From the NCBI GenBank assembly GCA_963835375.1, contig CAWIGB010000038.1, forward strand, positions 248,001 through 312,000: a DNA stretch of 64,000 nt. The letters run 5' to 3'. This DNA is from Salinisphaera sp963835375 (GTDB taxonomy: Bacteria; Pseudomonadota; Gammaproteobacteria; Nevskiales; Salinisphaeraceae). Position numbers and translations under genes: made by a program. Under the pieces are notes generated by a model. It was not told the origin of the DNA. It was given only the letters and a program-made list of their open reading frames with translations, and searched no databases. Each line of letters opens with the position of its first letter. Within the stretch, counting starts at the first letter, position 1. Below, piece by piece: positions 20,187 to 29,085 of the stretch.

Positions 20187-20812
20187 GGGCCGGGCGCTAT
20201 ATCGCCATCGAGGGGCCCATCGGCGTCGGCAAGTCGACGCTGGCCGGCCGGCTGGCGGCCGATCTGGAGGCCGGGCTGCTCGACGAGGCGCCGGACGAGA
20301 ATCCGTTTCTCGGCGATTTCTACGACCATCCCGCCGCACATGCCTTGTCGGCACAGTTGTTCTTTCTGCTGCAGCGCGCCCGCCAGGTCGATTCGCTGCG
20401 CCAGTCGGATCTGTTCGGCGGCGGCTGTATCGCCGATTTCATGTTCGACAAGGACCCGTTGTTCGCCCGGCTGACCCTGTCGGGGCCGGAGCTGGCCTTG
20501 TACGAGGATATCTATGTCCGGCTGGCCTGGCAGGCGCCGCGGCCGGACTGCGTGATCGTTCTGGACGCCTCGCTCGACACGCTCATGGCGCGTATCGCCA
20601 AGCGGGGGCGCCCGGCCGAGGCGAACCTGGAGCGCGATTATCTCGCTCGCGTCGTGGCTGCCTATCGCGAGCATTTCGCGACCTACCACGACACGCCGAT
20701 CGTCCGTGTGGATGCCGAGGCCATGGACCTGGTCGGCAATGATGCCGATTATCGGGCATTGCTTTCGGCGCTGCGACGCCCCGAGGCCGTGCAATCGCTG
20801 CCGCGGGCATAG
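20183..20812 (+). CDS. Deoxynucleoside kinase family protein
   Basis: This 209-residue P-loop kinase has Walker A in GPIGVGKSTLAGRL at about residues 10-23, and the family-typical stretch ENPFLGDFYDHP plus a lid region with RIAKRGRPAE. Members phosphorylate deoxyadenosine or deoxyguanosine in a salvage route. In Gammaproteobacteria this gene regularly sits between folK and panB, as here. The ATG at 20183 overlaps the folK stop (ATGA). The substrate is inferred only from the family. Confidence 0.8.
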   Translation: MRAGRYIAIEGPIGVGKSTLAGRLAADLEAGLLDEAPDENPFLGDFYDHPAAHALSAQLFFLLQRARQVDSLRQSDLFGGGCIADFMFDKDPLFARLTLSGPELALYEDIYVRLAWQAPRPDCVIVLDASLDTLMARIAKRGRPAEANLERDYLARVVAAYREHFATYHDTPIVRVDAEAMDLVGNDADYRALLSALRRPEAVQSLPRA

Positions 20813-20835
20813 ACGCCGATGCTATAGTCCGCGCC

Positions 20836-21672
20836 ATGAATACCAGTCCTTATCCGCATCTGCAGCAGCAGACCCGCAAGCCGCTGACCCTGGGCGATCT
20901 GGCGAAAATGAAGGCTGACGGCGAGAAGATCGCCTGCCTGACGGCCTACGACGCCAGCTTCGCCGCGCTCGAGGATCGCTCGGGCGTCGACGTGGTGCTG
21001 GTGGGCGACAGTCTCGGCATGGTCATCCAGGGCGCGACGACGACCGTCGGCGTATCGATGGACGACATGGTCTATCACAGCCGCATCACCGCAGCGGGCC
21101 TGGAACGCGCTTTCCTGATGACCGATCTGCCGTTTCTCTCCTATGCCACCCGGGATGCCGCCCTTGCCGGCGCGCATCGCCTGATGGCCGAGGGTGACGC
21201 CAAGATGGTCAAGATCGAGGGCGGCGCCGAGATCGCCGACACGATCGAGCATCTGGCCACCTACGGCGTGCCGGTCTGTGCGCATCTCGGCCTGCGCCCG
21301 CAGCTGGTGCACAAGCTGGGCGGGTTCAAGGTTCAGGGCCGCGACGAGGCGGCCGCCGAAGCGATGTGCCGCGATGCCCGGCGGCTGGAGCAGGCAGGCG
21401 CCGACCTGTTGCTGCTGGAATGCGTGCCGTCGTCGCTGGCCGCGCGGATCACGGCCGAGGCCAATGTGCCGGTCATCGGCATCGGCGCCGGGCCGGACAC
21501 CGACGGCCAGATCCTCGTGATTTACGACATTCTCGGTCTGTCACCCGGCAGGAAGCCGCGTTTCGTGAAGAACTTCATGCAAGAGGCAGACTGCCTGGAT
21601 ACCGCCACCGCCGACTATGTCGCCGCGGTCAAGGATCGCAGCTATCCGGCGCCGGAGCACGGCTTCAAATAG
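20836..21672 (+). CDS. panB: 3-methyl-2-oxobutanoate hydroxymethyltransferase
   Basis: PanB makes ketopantoate from 2-oxoisovalerate with methylenetetrahydrofolate, the first committed step of pantothenate synthesis. At 278 residues it has the normal length. The metal-binding VLVGDSLGMV and conserved TTVGVSMDDMVYH and GIGAGPDTDGQILVIYD stretches are all present. The frame is intact. A TATAGT sequence lies about 15 bases before the ATG and no clear Shine-Dalgarno is seen, so an internal promoter with a very short leader is possible. panC follows 21 bases downstream. Confidence 0.93.
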   Translation: MNTSPYPHLQQQTRKPLTLGDLAKMKADGEKIACLTAYDASFAALEDRSGVDVVLVGDSLGMVIQGATTTVGVSMDDMVYHSRITAAGLERAFLMTDLPFLSYATRDAALAGAHRLMAEGDAKMVKIEGGAEIADTIEHLATYGVPVCAHLGLRPQLVHKLGGFKVQGRDEAAAEAMCRDARRLEQAGADLLLLECVPSSLAARITAEANVPVIGIGAGPDTDGQILVIYDILGLSPGRKPRFVKNFMQEADCLDTATADYVAAVKDRSYPAPEHGFK

Positions 21673-21693
21673 GCTCCTGAGACGGGATCGCCC

Positions 21694-22524
21694 ATGCAAG
21701 TCCTGAACACCATCGATGCGGTGCGCGAGTGGCGTGCCGGCTCGGACACCGTCGGCCTGGTGCCCACCATGGGCAATCTGCATGCCGGCCATCTGGCGTT
21801 GGTCGCCGCCGCGCGCGAACGCTGCGATCGGGTGATCGCGAGCATCTTCGTGAACCCACTCCAGTTCGGGCCGAACGAGGATCTGGCGACCTATCCACGT
21901 ACCTTCGACGCCGATCGTGCGGCGCTGGCTCATGCCGGCGCTGATGCCGTGTTCGTTCCCGGTGTCGACGAGATGTATCCGGAAGGCGGCAGCGCGACGA
22001 CGGTGGATGTCTCCGGCATCACCGAGATGCTGTGCGGGCGCAGCCGGCCCGGGCATTTCCGCGGGGTGGCGACCGTGGTGAACAAGCTGTTCAACATCGT
22101 GCGTCCCGATGCCGCGTTCTTCGGCGAGAAGGATTACCAGCAGCTCGCCGTGATCAAGCGCATGGCCACCGATCTGTGCATGAACGTTGCGGTCGAGGGC
22201 GTGCCGACCGTGCGCGATGCGGACGGACTGGCCTATTCCTCGCGCAACAATTATCTCGACAACGCCCAGCGCCGTCAGGCGTTGACCCTGTCGGCGGCGA
22301 TCGGCGACGTGGCCGAGCGCTTGGTGGCCGGGCAGCGTGATTTCCGCGGGCTGGAAGCTCGCGGCTGGGCGCAGCTCGTCGATGGCGGCTTCGATCCCGA
22401 CTATTTCGAGATCCGGGCGGCCGATCTGGGCCCGGCCGAGCCCGACACGAGGGTTTTTCGCGTGCTTGCCGCCGGCCATCTCGGACGTACGCGCCTGATC
22501 GACAACATGGGCGTGTCGGTCTGA
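21694..22524 (+). CDS. panC: Pantothenate synthetase
   Basis: PanC joins pantoate and beta-alanine using ATP in the cytoplasm. The 276-residue protein has the nucleotidyltransferase signature PTMGNLHAGHLALV near residue 25 (the HAGH form of HIGH) and the family region FFGEKDYQQLAVIKRM. Length is normal and the frame intact. It follows panB closely in the same operon. No panD is seen in the window. Confidence 0.93.
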   Translation: MQVLNTIDAVREWRAGSDTVGLVPTMGNLHAGHLALVAAARERCDRVIASIFVNPLQFGPNEDLATYPRTFDADRAALAHAGADAVFVPGVDEMYPEGGSATTVDVSGITEMLCGRSRPGHFRGVATVVNKLFNIVRPDAAFFGEKDYQQLAVIKRMATDLCMNVAVEGVPTVRDADGLAYSSRNNYLDNAQRRQALTLSAAIGDVAERLVAGQRDFRGLEARGWAQLVDGGFDPDYFEIRAADLGPAEPDTRVFRVLAAGHLGRTRLIDNMGVSV

Positions 22525-22650
22525 TCCGAGCGCGGGGCCACGCTGGCTGAGCCGATCGTTTTTAGCTAGTCTCGACAGGCTCGACGCATCATCGTCGCGC
22601 GTCTTTCGTATCGTCTGACTCGCGCCTGAACGGCGCAAAGGCTGGAATCG

Positions 22651-24267
22651 ATGTCCGACCCCATCAACCAACCCAGTTGGAAAACCCTTGAAGCCCTGGC
22701 GGCGAAGAACGCGAACCGGCAGCTGCTGGATCTGTTCGCGGCCGATGACGCACGGGCTTCGCGCTACAGCGTCGCCGCGGCCGGGGTGACACTGGATTAT
22801 TCCAAGCAGCGCATCGACGATGACGTGCGTGCGGCGCTGCTCGCGCTGGCCGACGAGCAGGGCGTCTCGCAAGCGCGCGAGGACATGTTCGCCGGTCGTG
22901 CCATCAACACCAGCGAGAATCGTGCGGCCTGGCATGTCGCGCTGCGTGCGCCGCACGAAGCGCCGATGGATGACGAAGTTCACGAGGTTCGTCGTGCCAT
23001 GGCCGAGTTCGCCGGCGAGGTCCGCGGGGGCCAGTGGGTCGGTTTCTCCGGCCAGCCGATCACCGATGTGCTCAATATCGGCATCGGCGGCTCGGATCTC
23101 GGGCCGCGCCTGATCTGCGAAGCATTGTATGAAGGCGAGGGCCCCCGCCCGCATTTCGTGGCGAACGTCGATCCGGCCGATCTCGACGATACGCTGGCCG
23201 GCCTCGATCCAGAGACCACGCTGGTCATCGTGACCTCCAAGTCGTTTGGTACCGCCGAGACGCTGGCCAATGCTCGCGTGGCGCGCCAGTGGCTGGTCGA
23301 TGCGGGTGCGGGCGAGGGCGACATCGCCAAGCATTTCGTGGCTGTTTCGACCAACGCCGAAGCCGTGTCCGCGTTCGGTATCGAGCGTATGTTCGGGTTC
23401 TGGGACTGGGTCGGTGGCCGCTACTCGTTGTGGTCCGCCGTCGGTCTGTCGATCCTGCTGGCGGTGGGGCCGGACCAGTTCGAGACGCTGCTGGCCGGCG
23501 CCCATGCCATGGACGAGCATTTCCGCACGGCGCCGCTGGCCGAGAACGTGCCCGCGATGCTGGCGCTGGCCGGGGTCTGGAACAACAACTTCCTGGGGCT
23601 GAAGAGCCACTGCGTGGTGCCGTATGCGCAGAGACTGGCGTCGCTGCCGGCCTTTCTCCAGCAGCTGGAGATGGAATCCAACGGCAAATCGGTGACCCGC
23701 GAAGGCAAGCCGGCGACGGTGTCCACCGTGCCGACCATCTGGGGCAGCGTGGGCACCAATGCCCAGCATGCGTATTTCCAGATGCTGCACCAGGGCGATC
23801 TGGCGGTGGACATGGATTTCGTGCTGCCGTTGTCCGGCCCCGAGGCCGCCGGCGATGCCCGCGAACGCGAGCGCGTGGCCAACTGCATCGCCCAGGCCGA
23901 AGCGCTGATGTGCGGTCGCGACAGCGATGCACTCCGTTCCGAGCTCGCGGCACAGGGGCTGGCTGGTGAAGCACTCGAGCACCGTCTGGCCGCGCGCCGC
24001 TTCGACGGCAACCGGCCGAGCAACATGCTGGTGCTGGAGACGCTGGATGCGCATCACGTCGGTGCGCTGATCGCGGCCTATGAGCACAAGGTGTTCGTGC
24101 AGGGCATCATCTGGAACGTCAACAGCTTCGATCAGTGGGGCGTCGAACTCGGCAAGACCATGGCCGGTCAGATCGTCGACGAACTGGGCGAGCAGCCGCG
24201 CGCCAGCGAGCACGACGGCTCGACCGCCGCGCTGGTGGCGCGCGTGCGCCGCGCCTGGAACCGCTGA
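22651..24267 (+). CDS. pgi: Glucose-6-phosphate isomerase
   Basis: This 538-residue enzyme interconverts glucose-6-phosphate and fructose-6-phosphate. The phosphosugar-binding motif GIGGSDLGPRL, the region GGRYSLWSAVG and the catalytic glutamate in QLEMESNGKSVT are visible, and the C-terminal signature region NSFDQWGVELGK is complete. The frame is intact over the whole length. The gene lies 126 bases after panC, so it may have its own promoter, and 19 bases before nnr. Confidence 0.93.
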   Translation: MSDPINQPSWKTLEALAAKNANRQLLDLFAADDARASRYSVAAAGVTLDYSKQRIDDDVRAALLALADEQGVSQAREDMFAGRAINTSENRAAWHVALRAPHEAPMDDEVHEVRRAMAEFAGEVRGGQWVGFSGQPITDVLNIGIGGSDLGPRLICEALYEGEGPRPHFVANVDPADLDDTLAGLDPETTLVIVTSKSFGTAETLANARVARQWLVDAGAGEGDIAKHFVAVSTNAEAVSAFGIERMFGFWDWVGGRYSLWSAVGLSILLAVGPDQFETLLAGAHAMDEHFRTAPLAENVPAMLALAGVWNNNFLGLKSHCVVPYAQRLASLPAFLQQLEMESNGKSVTREGKPATVSTVPTIWGSVGTNAQHAYFQMLHQGDLAVDMDFVLPLSGPEAAGDARERERVANCIAQAEALMCGRDSDALRSELAAQGLAGEALEHRLAARRFDGNRPSNMLVLETLDAHHVGALIAAYEHKVFVQGIIWNVNSFDQWGVELGKTMAGQIVDELGEQPRASEHDGSTAALVARVRRAWNR

Positions 24268-24286
24268 GCTTTCCCACGGATTCCGT

Positions 24287-25816
24287 ATGACCGAAACCAG
24301 CGATTATCTGCCGCATCTGGTCTACGACGCAGAACAGGTCGGCGCTCTGGATTCGCGCTTCATCAATGAATTCGGGGTCGAGGGCTTTTCGTTGATGCAG
24401 CGCGCGGCGCGTGCAGCCTACGATGAACTCGCCCAGAACTGGCCCATGCCGGGCCGGCTGGTGGTGCTCTGCGGCCCCGGTAACAACGGTGGCGATGGCG
24501 CGCTGGTGGCTCGCCAGGCGATGCAGGCCGGCTGGCAGGTCACGCTGGTCGCGCCGCTCGATCTGTCGAAGGCCTCGGGTGATGCGGCTCGCGCGTTCGA
24601 GGCCTATCGCGAGGCGGGCGGCGAGATGCGCGAGTTCGTCGATGAGCCGATCCAGGCCGATCTGATCATCGACGCCCTGTTCGGCACCGGCCTGAACCGT
24701 GAAGTCACCGGCCCGATGGCCCAGGCCATCGATCGCATCAACGAAGCTTCGGGGCGTGGCGTCGGGGTTCTGTCCATCGATATCGCCTCCGGCGTGGATG
24801 CCGGCACCGGACGGACCTGGGGGCGAGCGGTTGTGGCGGACACGACGGTGACCTTCATCGGCCTCAAGCTCGGCCTGCTGACCGGCGATGGCGCCGCCCA
24901 CTGCGGTGAGCTGGCCTTCGACGATCTGGGCGCGCCGGACGCGCTCTACGAAGGCCAGCCCCACGTGGCCCGGCGTATCACGCATCGGGATCTGCGACAT
25001 GTGCTGCCGGTGCGGCCGCGCGGCGTGCACAAGGGCGATAACGGTCATGTACTGTGCATCGGCGGCGGACGTGGCATGGGCGGTGCGATCCGCATGTCGG
25101 CCGAGTCGGCGTTGCGCGCCGGCGCCGGCCTGGTGAGCGTGGCCTGTCATCACGATCATGCCGGCGCAATGAGCCAGGCGCGCCCCGAGCTGATGTGTCA
25201 GGGGCTGCCGGACGAGCTCGAGCGAAGCCGACGCCAGTTCGCGTCTGGATACGCTGATCGACGGCGCATCGCTGATTGCGATCGGGCCGGGGCTCGGGCG
25301 CGGCGAGTGGGGCGACGTGCTGTGGCGACGGGTACTCGAATCGGATCGGCCGCTGGTGGTGGATGCCGACGCCCTCAACCGGCTGGCGCGAATCGCATGT
25401 GGATCGCGAGAACTGGATTCTTACGCCGCACCCCGGCGAGGCCGCCCGGCTGCTCGGATGGGCGACGACCGATGTGGTGGCCGATCGCGTCCGGGCCGCG
25501 CGGCGCCTGGCCGAGCGCTACGGCGCGGTGGTCGCGCTCAAGGGTGCGGGCACGCTCATCGCCACGCCGGACGAGCTCTGGCTGTGTACCCAGGGCAACC
25601 CCGGCATGGCGGTGGGTGGCATGGGCGATCTGCTCACCGGTGTCATTGCCGGTTTCGTCGCCCAGGGCATGACGTTGGCCGAGGCCGCCGTCTTCGGCGT
25701 CTACGTGCACGCGCTGGCGGGCGACGAAGCGGCCGCCGGCGACGGCGAGCGCGGGCTCGCTGCCGACCGACCTGCTGCCCTGCATACGGCGTCAGGCCAA
25801 CCCGCTGCGCCCGTGA
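24287..25816 (+). CDS. nnr: Bifunctional NAD(P)H-hydrate epimerase / ADP-dependent hydrate dehydratase (three frameshifts)
   Basis: This YjeF-type fusion repairs hydrated NADH and NADPH. The N-terminal epimerase half contains LCGPGNNGGDGALVARQA; the C-terminal carbohydrate-kinase-like dehydratase half contains LTPHPGEAARLLG and GNPGMAVGGMGDLLTGVIAG. The chain shifts frame near 25235, 25390 and 25755. After the last shift it ends TDLLPCIRRQANPLRP with TGA at 25814-25816, overlapping the GTG start of tsaE. Order nnr-tsaE-amidase is the usual gammaproteobacterial one. Confidence 0.87.
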
Positions 25817-26290
25817 ACATCGAGCTGGCCACGCCGGCCGCGACCGATCGTTTCGGCCGGCGTCTGGCGCTGGCGTTCGAGCAACATGCCGGTGGTGCGG
25901 TCATCACACTGGCCGGCGAGCTGGGCGCCGGTAAAACCGCTCTGGCAAGGGCGACAATTCAGGCGCTGGGCCATGTCGGGGCCGGTGGTGTCGCCGAGCT
26001 ATACGCTGATCGAACCCTACGAGCTGCCGGGGCGGCGACTCCATCATCTGGATCTTTATCGCCTCGCGGATCCGGAAGAGTTGGAATTTCTCGGTATTCG
26101 CGACATCTGCCTCGACTCCGACCTTGTGTTGGTGGAGTGGGCCGATCGGGGCGCCGGCTTCCTGCCGGCGCCGGATCTCGCCATCACGCTCGAATACCTA
26201 GGCAGCGGGCGATCCGCGCATCTCGAGGCTTGTTCAGCGACGGGTCGGCGCCTGCTCGCGAAGCTGCACGACTTAACATCGCGTACATAA
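25813..26290 (+). CDS. tsaE: tRNA threonylcarbamoyladenosine synthesis ATPase TsaE (one frameshift)
   Basis: TsaE is the ATPase partner of TsaB and TsaD in making t6A37 on ANN-decoding tRNAs. Walker A is GELGAGKTALAR, followed after one extra G near 25982 by SPSYTLIEPYEL, then HHLDLYRL and LVLVEWADRG, all family hallmarks. The GTG start overlaps the nnr stop (GTGA). The final protein is about 158 residues, normal for the family. Confidence 0.88.
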
Positions 26291-26422
26291 TTCAAGTGGA
26301 TAGCCAGAACCTTCGCCCTAGGCGCTGTTTTTCCTGTCAAAAAAGTTGCCTTGTCTAATGCCTGCCGATAGTCTCAGGAAGACGGGTTTTCCGCGGCCCC
26401 TTTCAGGGAGATGGGGTATCCA

Positions 26423-27907
26423 ATGATCCGGAGCGTGCAACGGCTGATTTTTGTCGGTTTGCTCGCGCTGACGCTGCCGGCAGCGGCCCAGGTCGCCCGG
26501 CTGCACGATGCGCGCATGTCGTCGACGCCGCAGAAGACGCGCGTCGTTTTCGATCTGTCCGCCGATACCGAACCCGACATCTTCATGGTCGATGACCCGC
26601 TGCGTCTGGTGATCGATCTGCCGCATACGCGCAATGTCGGGAGCGTGGGCGGGCCGGCAAGCAGCAGCGGCCTGATCAAGGAGGTCCGTACTGGCGTCCA
26701 CCAGCACACGGGCGTACGGGTTGTGCTCGATCTTTCGCAGATGGTTCGGGCCAAGAGCTTCATGCTGTCACCGTCGAACGGGCAGCGCTATCGGCTGGTA
26801 CTCGATCTTTATCCGAAGAATGGCGCGTCGGCCACGTTGATGGCGAAGTCCGACGCCGATGACTCGGGTGACGAACTGGCGGCCAACGACGACAGCCAGA
26901 CCACGGCCGACAAATCAGCGACCGCGATGGCCCAGGCCTCCTCGTCCGGCTCGGTGGATTCGAGCGCCGACCACACGGCTGCGGCGACGAAAGATTCGCC
27001 TAGGGTGCCGGAGCGCGGCGCGCCGGCCCACGACATCATCGTGGCGATCGATGCCGGTCACGGCGGCAAGGATCCCGGCGCACACGGGCCGGACGGTCTG
27101 CTGGAGAAAAACGTCACGCTGGCGATTGCCCGCCGGCTCAAACGCATGGTCGACGACCAGCCGCACATGAAGGCAGTGCTGACTCGCAAGGGCGACTACT
27201 ACGTCGGTCTGCGTCAGCGCATGGTGATTGCGCGGCACGACAAGGCCGATTTCTTCATTTCGATTCACTGCGACGCCTCGCCTGCCGGTGGCGGAGCCAC
27301 AGGCGCCTCGGTCTACGCGCTTTCGCCGCACGGGGCGACGAGCGAACACGCGCGCTGGCTGGCACGGCGCGAAAACAGTGCCGACATGGTCGGCGGTGTC
27401 AGCCTGAAGCACAAGAATTCGAGCCTCGCTTCGTTCGTTCTGGATCTGTCCCAGAGCGCGAGTATCGAGGCCAGCATGGACGCCGGGAAACGCGTGCTCG
27501 CGCAGCTTGATGATCTCGGTTCGCTGCACAAGAGCAAGGTCCAGCAGGCTGGATTCATGGTGCTGAAGTCGCCGGATATTCCGTCGCTTCTGGTTGAGAC
27601 CAACTTCATCTCGAACCGCGCGACGGAGCACAAGCTGGCCAGCGCCAAGTATCAGAACAGACTGGCGGCTGCCATGTTGCGTGGCATCAAGGGCTATTTC
27701 GCGAGCTACCGACCTTCCACCTACATCGCCGCGGCGCAGGAACATCGGGTCCAACGCGGCGACACGCTCTCGGAAATCGCCCAGACTTACGGTGTGAGCG
27801 TCTCGGCCCTGCGTCGCTACAACGACATGAGCAGCAGCACCTTGCAGACCGGGGAGACGATCAAGATTCCGCCGCCGCAAGCTCAGCAGCTCGCCAGTCG
27901 GGGCTGA
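26423..27907 (+). CDS. N-acetylmuramoyl-L-alanine amidase (AMIN, amidase_3, LysM)
   Basis: This exported cell-wall amidase of about 494 residues separates daughter-cell peptidoglycan. A signal peptide (RLIFVGLLALTLPAAAQ) leads to an AMIN targeting domain, a low-complexity Ser/Ala/Asp linker, and the zinc amidase_3 domain. Ligands are visible in IDAGHGGKDPG, then in LLEKNVTLAIA and SIHCDASP, with the catalytic glutamate in LLVETNFISN. A C-terminal LysM follows (HRVQRGDTLSEIAQTYGVS). It matches AmiB/AmiC-type enzymes, which EnvC or NlpD activates. ATG 26423 is preferred because GGGAG abuts the alternative ATG at 26411 too closely. Confidence 0.9.
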   Translation: MIRSVQRLIFVGLLALTLPAAAQVARLHDARMSSTPQKTRVVFDLSADTEPDIFMVDDPLRLVIDLPHTRNVGSVGGPASSSGLIKEVRTGVHQHTGVRVVLDLSQMVRAKSFMLSPSNGQRYRLVLDLYPKNGASATLMAKSDADDSGDELAANDDSQTTADKSATAMAQASSSGSVDSSADHTAAATKDSPRVPERGAPAHDIIVAIDAGHGGKDPGAHGPDGLLEKNVTLAIARRLKRMVDDQPHMKAVLTRKGDYYVGLRQRMVIARHDKADFFISIHCDASPAGGGATGASVYALSPHGATSEHARWLARRENSADMVGGVSLKHKNSSLASFVLDLSQSASIEASMDAGKRVLAQLDDLGSLHKSKVQQAGFMVLKSPDIPSLLVETNFISNRATEHKLASAKYQNRLAAAMLRGIKGYFASYRPSTYIAAAQEHRVQRGDTLSEIAQTYGVSVSALRRYNDMSSSTLQTGETIKIPPPQAQQLASRG

Positions 27908-27936
27908 GCTGCTCGACCCGAAGCCGTCCTGCTGCC

Positions 27937-28989
27937 ATGCGTGATCTGCTTCTGGTTGGCCTCGGCCATGCGCACCGGCATCTGCTGCGGCGGCTTCCGG
28001 AACTTGGCGATACCTTTCGGGTGACCGTGGTCACGCCCCACGACGGCCGCTACGGCGGTGCCAACGCTGCCTTGCTTGCGGGGTCGTTGTCGTCCGATCG
28101 ACTGCGCTGGTCACCGCCTTCGAATGTCGGTGTCATCAACAGCCGGGCGGTGGGCTGCCAACCGGTCCATCGGCGGCTATGGCTGGCCGACGGGCGCGCC
28201 GTTCACTATGATCGTCTCAGCCTGAACATGGGCACGCGACGTTTGCCGTTCTGGGCCATGCGCCCATGTGTCGGCCAGCCGCGAACCTGGTCCGGCCATT
28301 CGGTCATGCAGCTCATCGGATTGCGCGCGACGCTGGCTGCCGACGAGCGCTCGTCGGTCGTGATCGTGGGCGGCTCCAGGCAGGCGCTGGAAATTGCCGG
28401 CGGCTTGGCCGCCCCGGCCGGGTCGTCCGGCTTGGACGGGATCACGCTGTTGTGGCCGAACCGAGGCGGCGATGATCGGAAGACGCGTGCGGCGCTTCGT
28501 CGTCTTGCCTGGTGGGGCGTCGATGTGGTGGCGACGGGCGGCGCGGCTGCGCTGGGCGAGGGCTGTCTTCATTGTATTGATGGCCGGCGGTTTCCCGCGG
28601 ATCACGTGATCTGTGCCGGGCCGCCGGAGCCCGATCCGGTGGCGCTCGCGATGACGCTGCCGGCGTATGGGCCGGGGCTGCGCGTCGAGCGCCGCCTGAC
28701 CAGCCCGCAAGCGTCTTCGATCCAGGTGTCGGGGGCGGCGGCATCGCTCGACGGCCGGCATGTGTTGGCGGGCTGGGATGGCGAGCGCCAGGCTTGTGTG
28801 ATGCTTGCCGGCCTTCGGGCGGACACCGGGCCCCATGCGCTGCAGCGCTATGCGCCGTCGCGTCGCGGCATGCCGGTCGATCTCGGAGCGCAAGCCGGCG
28901 TGGTCTCGGGTATGCGCTGGTTCGGCTGGCGGGCGCGTCGGCAGTGTCGTCTGGCGCAACGCGAATGGCTGGCTGACCCGGACCGATAG
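27937..28989 (+). CDS. FAD-dependent pyridine nucleotide-disulphide oxidoreductase-like protein
   Basis: This 350-residue protein resembles type II NADH dehydrogenase or sulfide:quinone reductase-like flavoproteins. The N-terminal dinucleotide fold is LVGLGHAHRHLLRRL, with the GHAH pattern also seen in flavoproteins fused to or near SelD. A second fold region reads VVIVGGSRQALEIAGGLA, where the usual GGGxxGxE pattern is degenerate. It is shorter than typical NDH-2 (about 400) and has no obvious C-terminal membrane helix. It follows the amidase by 29 bases and ends near a terminator of the opposing catalase gene. The substrate is unknown. Confidence 0.6.
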   Translation: MRDLLLVGLGHAHRHLLRRLPELGDTFRVTVVTPHDGRYGGANAALLAGSLSSDRLRWSPPSNVGVINSRAVGCQPVHRRLWLADGRAVHYDRLSLNMGTRRLPFWAMRPCVGQPRTWSGHSVMQLIGLRATLAADERSSVVIVGGSRQALEIAGGLAAPAGSSGLDGITLLWPNRGGDDRKTRAALRRLAWWGVDVVATGGAAALGEGCLHCIDGRRFPADHVICAGPPEPDPVALAMTLPAYGPGLRVERRLTSPQASSIQVSGAAASLDGRHVLAGWDGERQACVMLAGLRADTGPHALQRYAPSRRGMPVDLGAQAGVVSGMRWFGWRARRQCRLAQREWLADPDR

Positions 28990-29022
28990 TGGCCGGTGGT
29001 GCGCCGCCGAACGACGGCGCAG

Positions 29023-29053
29023 AAAAAACGGCGGCACGCAGAGCGTGCCGCCG
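29023..29053 (-). terminator. Rho-independent terminator of the catalase gene
   Basis: A perfect 11-bp stem (CGGCGGCACGC at 29029-29039 with GCGTGCCGCCG at 29043-29053, loop AGA) is followed, in the minus-strand direction, by six T residues (the A-run at 29023-29028). It lies about 30 bases past the catalase stop codon, so it ends that transcript. Confidence 0.8.
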
Positions 29054-29085
29054 CGGTTCAGCCTGCGCTGATCTGGGTGTCGAGC

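Noticed and set aside
18392..20794. 800-residue open frame on the minus strand opposite pcnB, folK and the kinase gene
   Set aside because: Shadow frame; the plus-strand genes carry all recognisable motifs and overlap as a normal operon.
21541..24213. 890-residue open frame on the minus strand across panC and pgi
   Set aside because: It spans two well-supported genes on the opposite strand and has no motif of its own.
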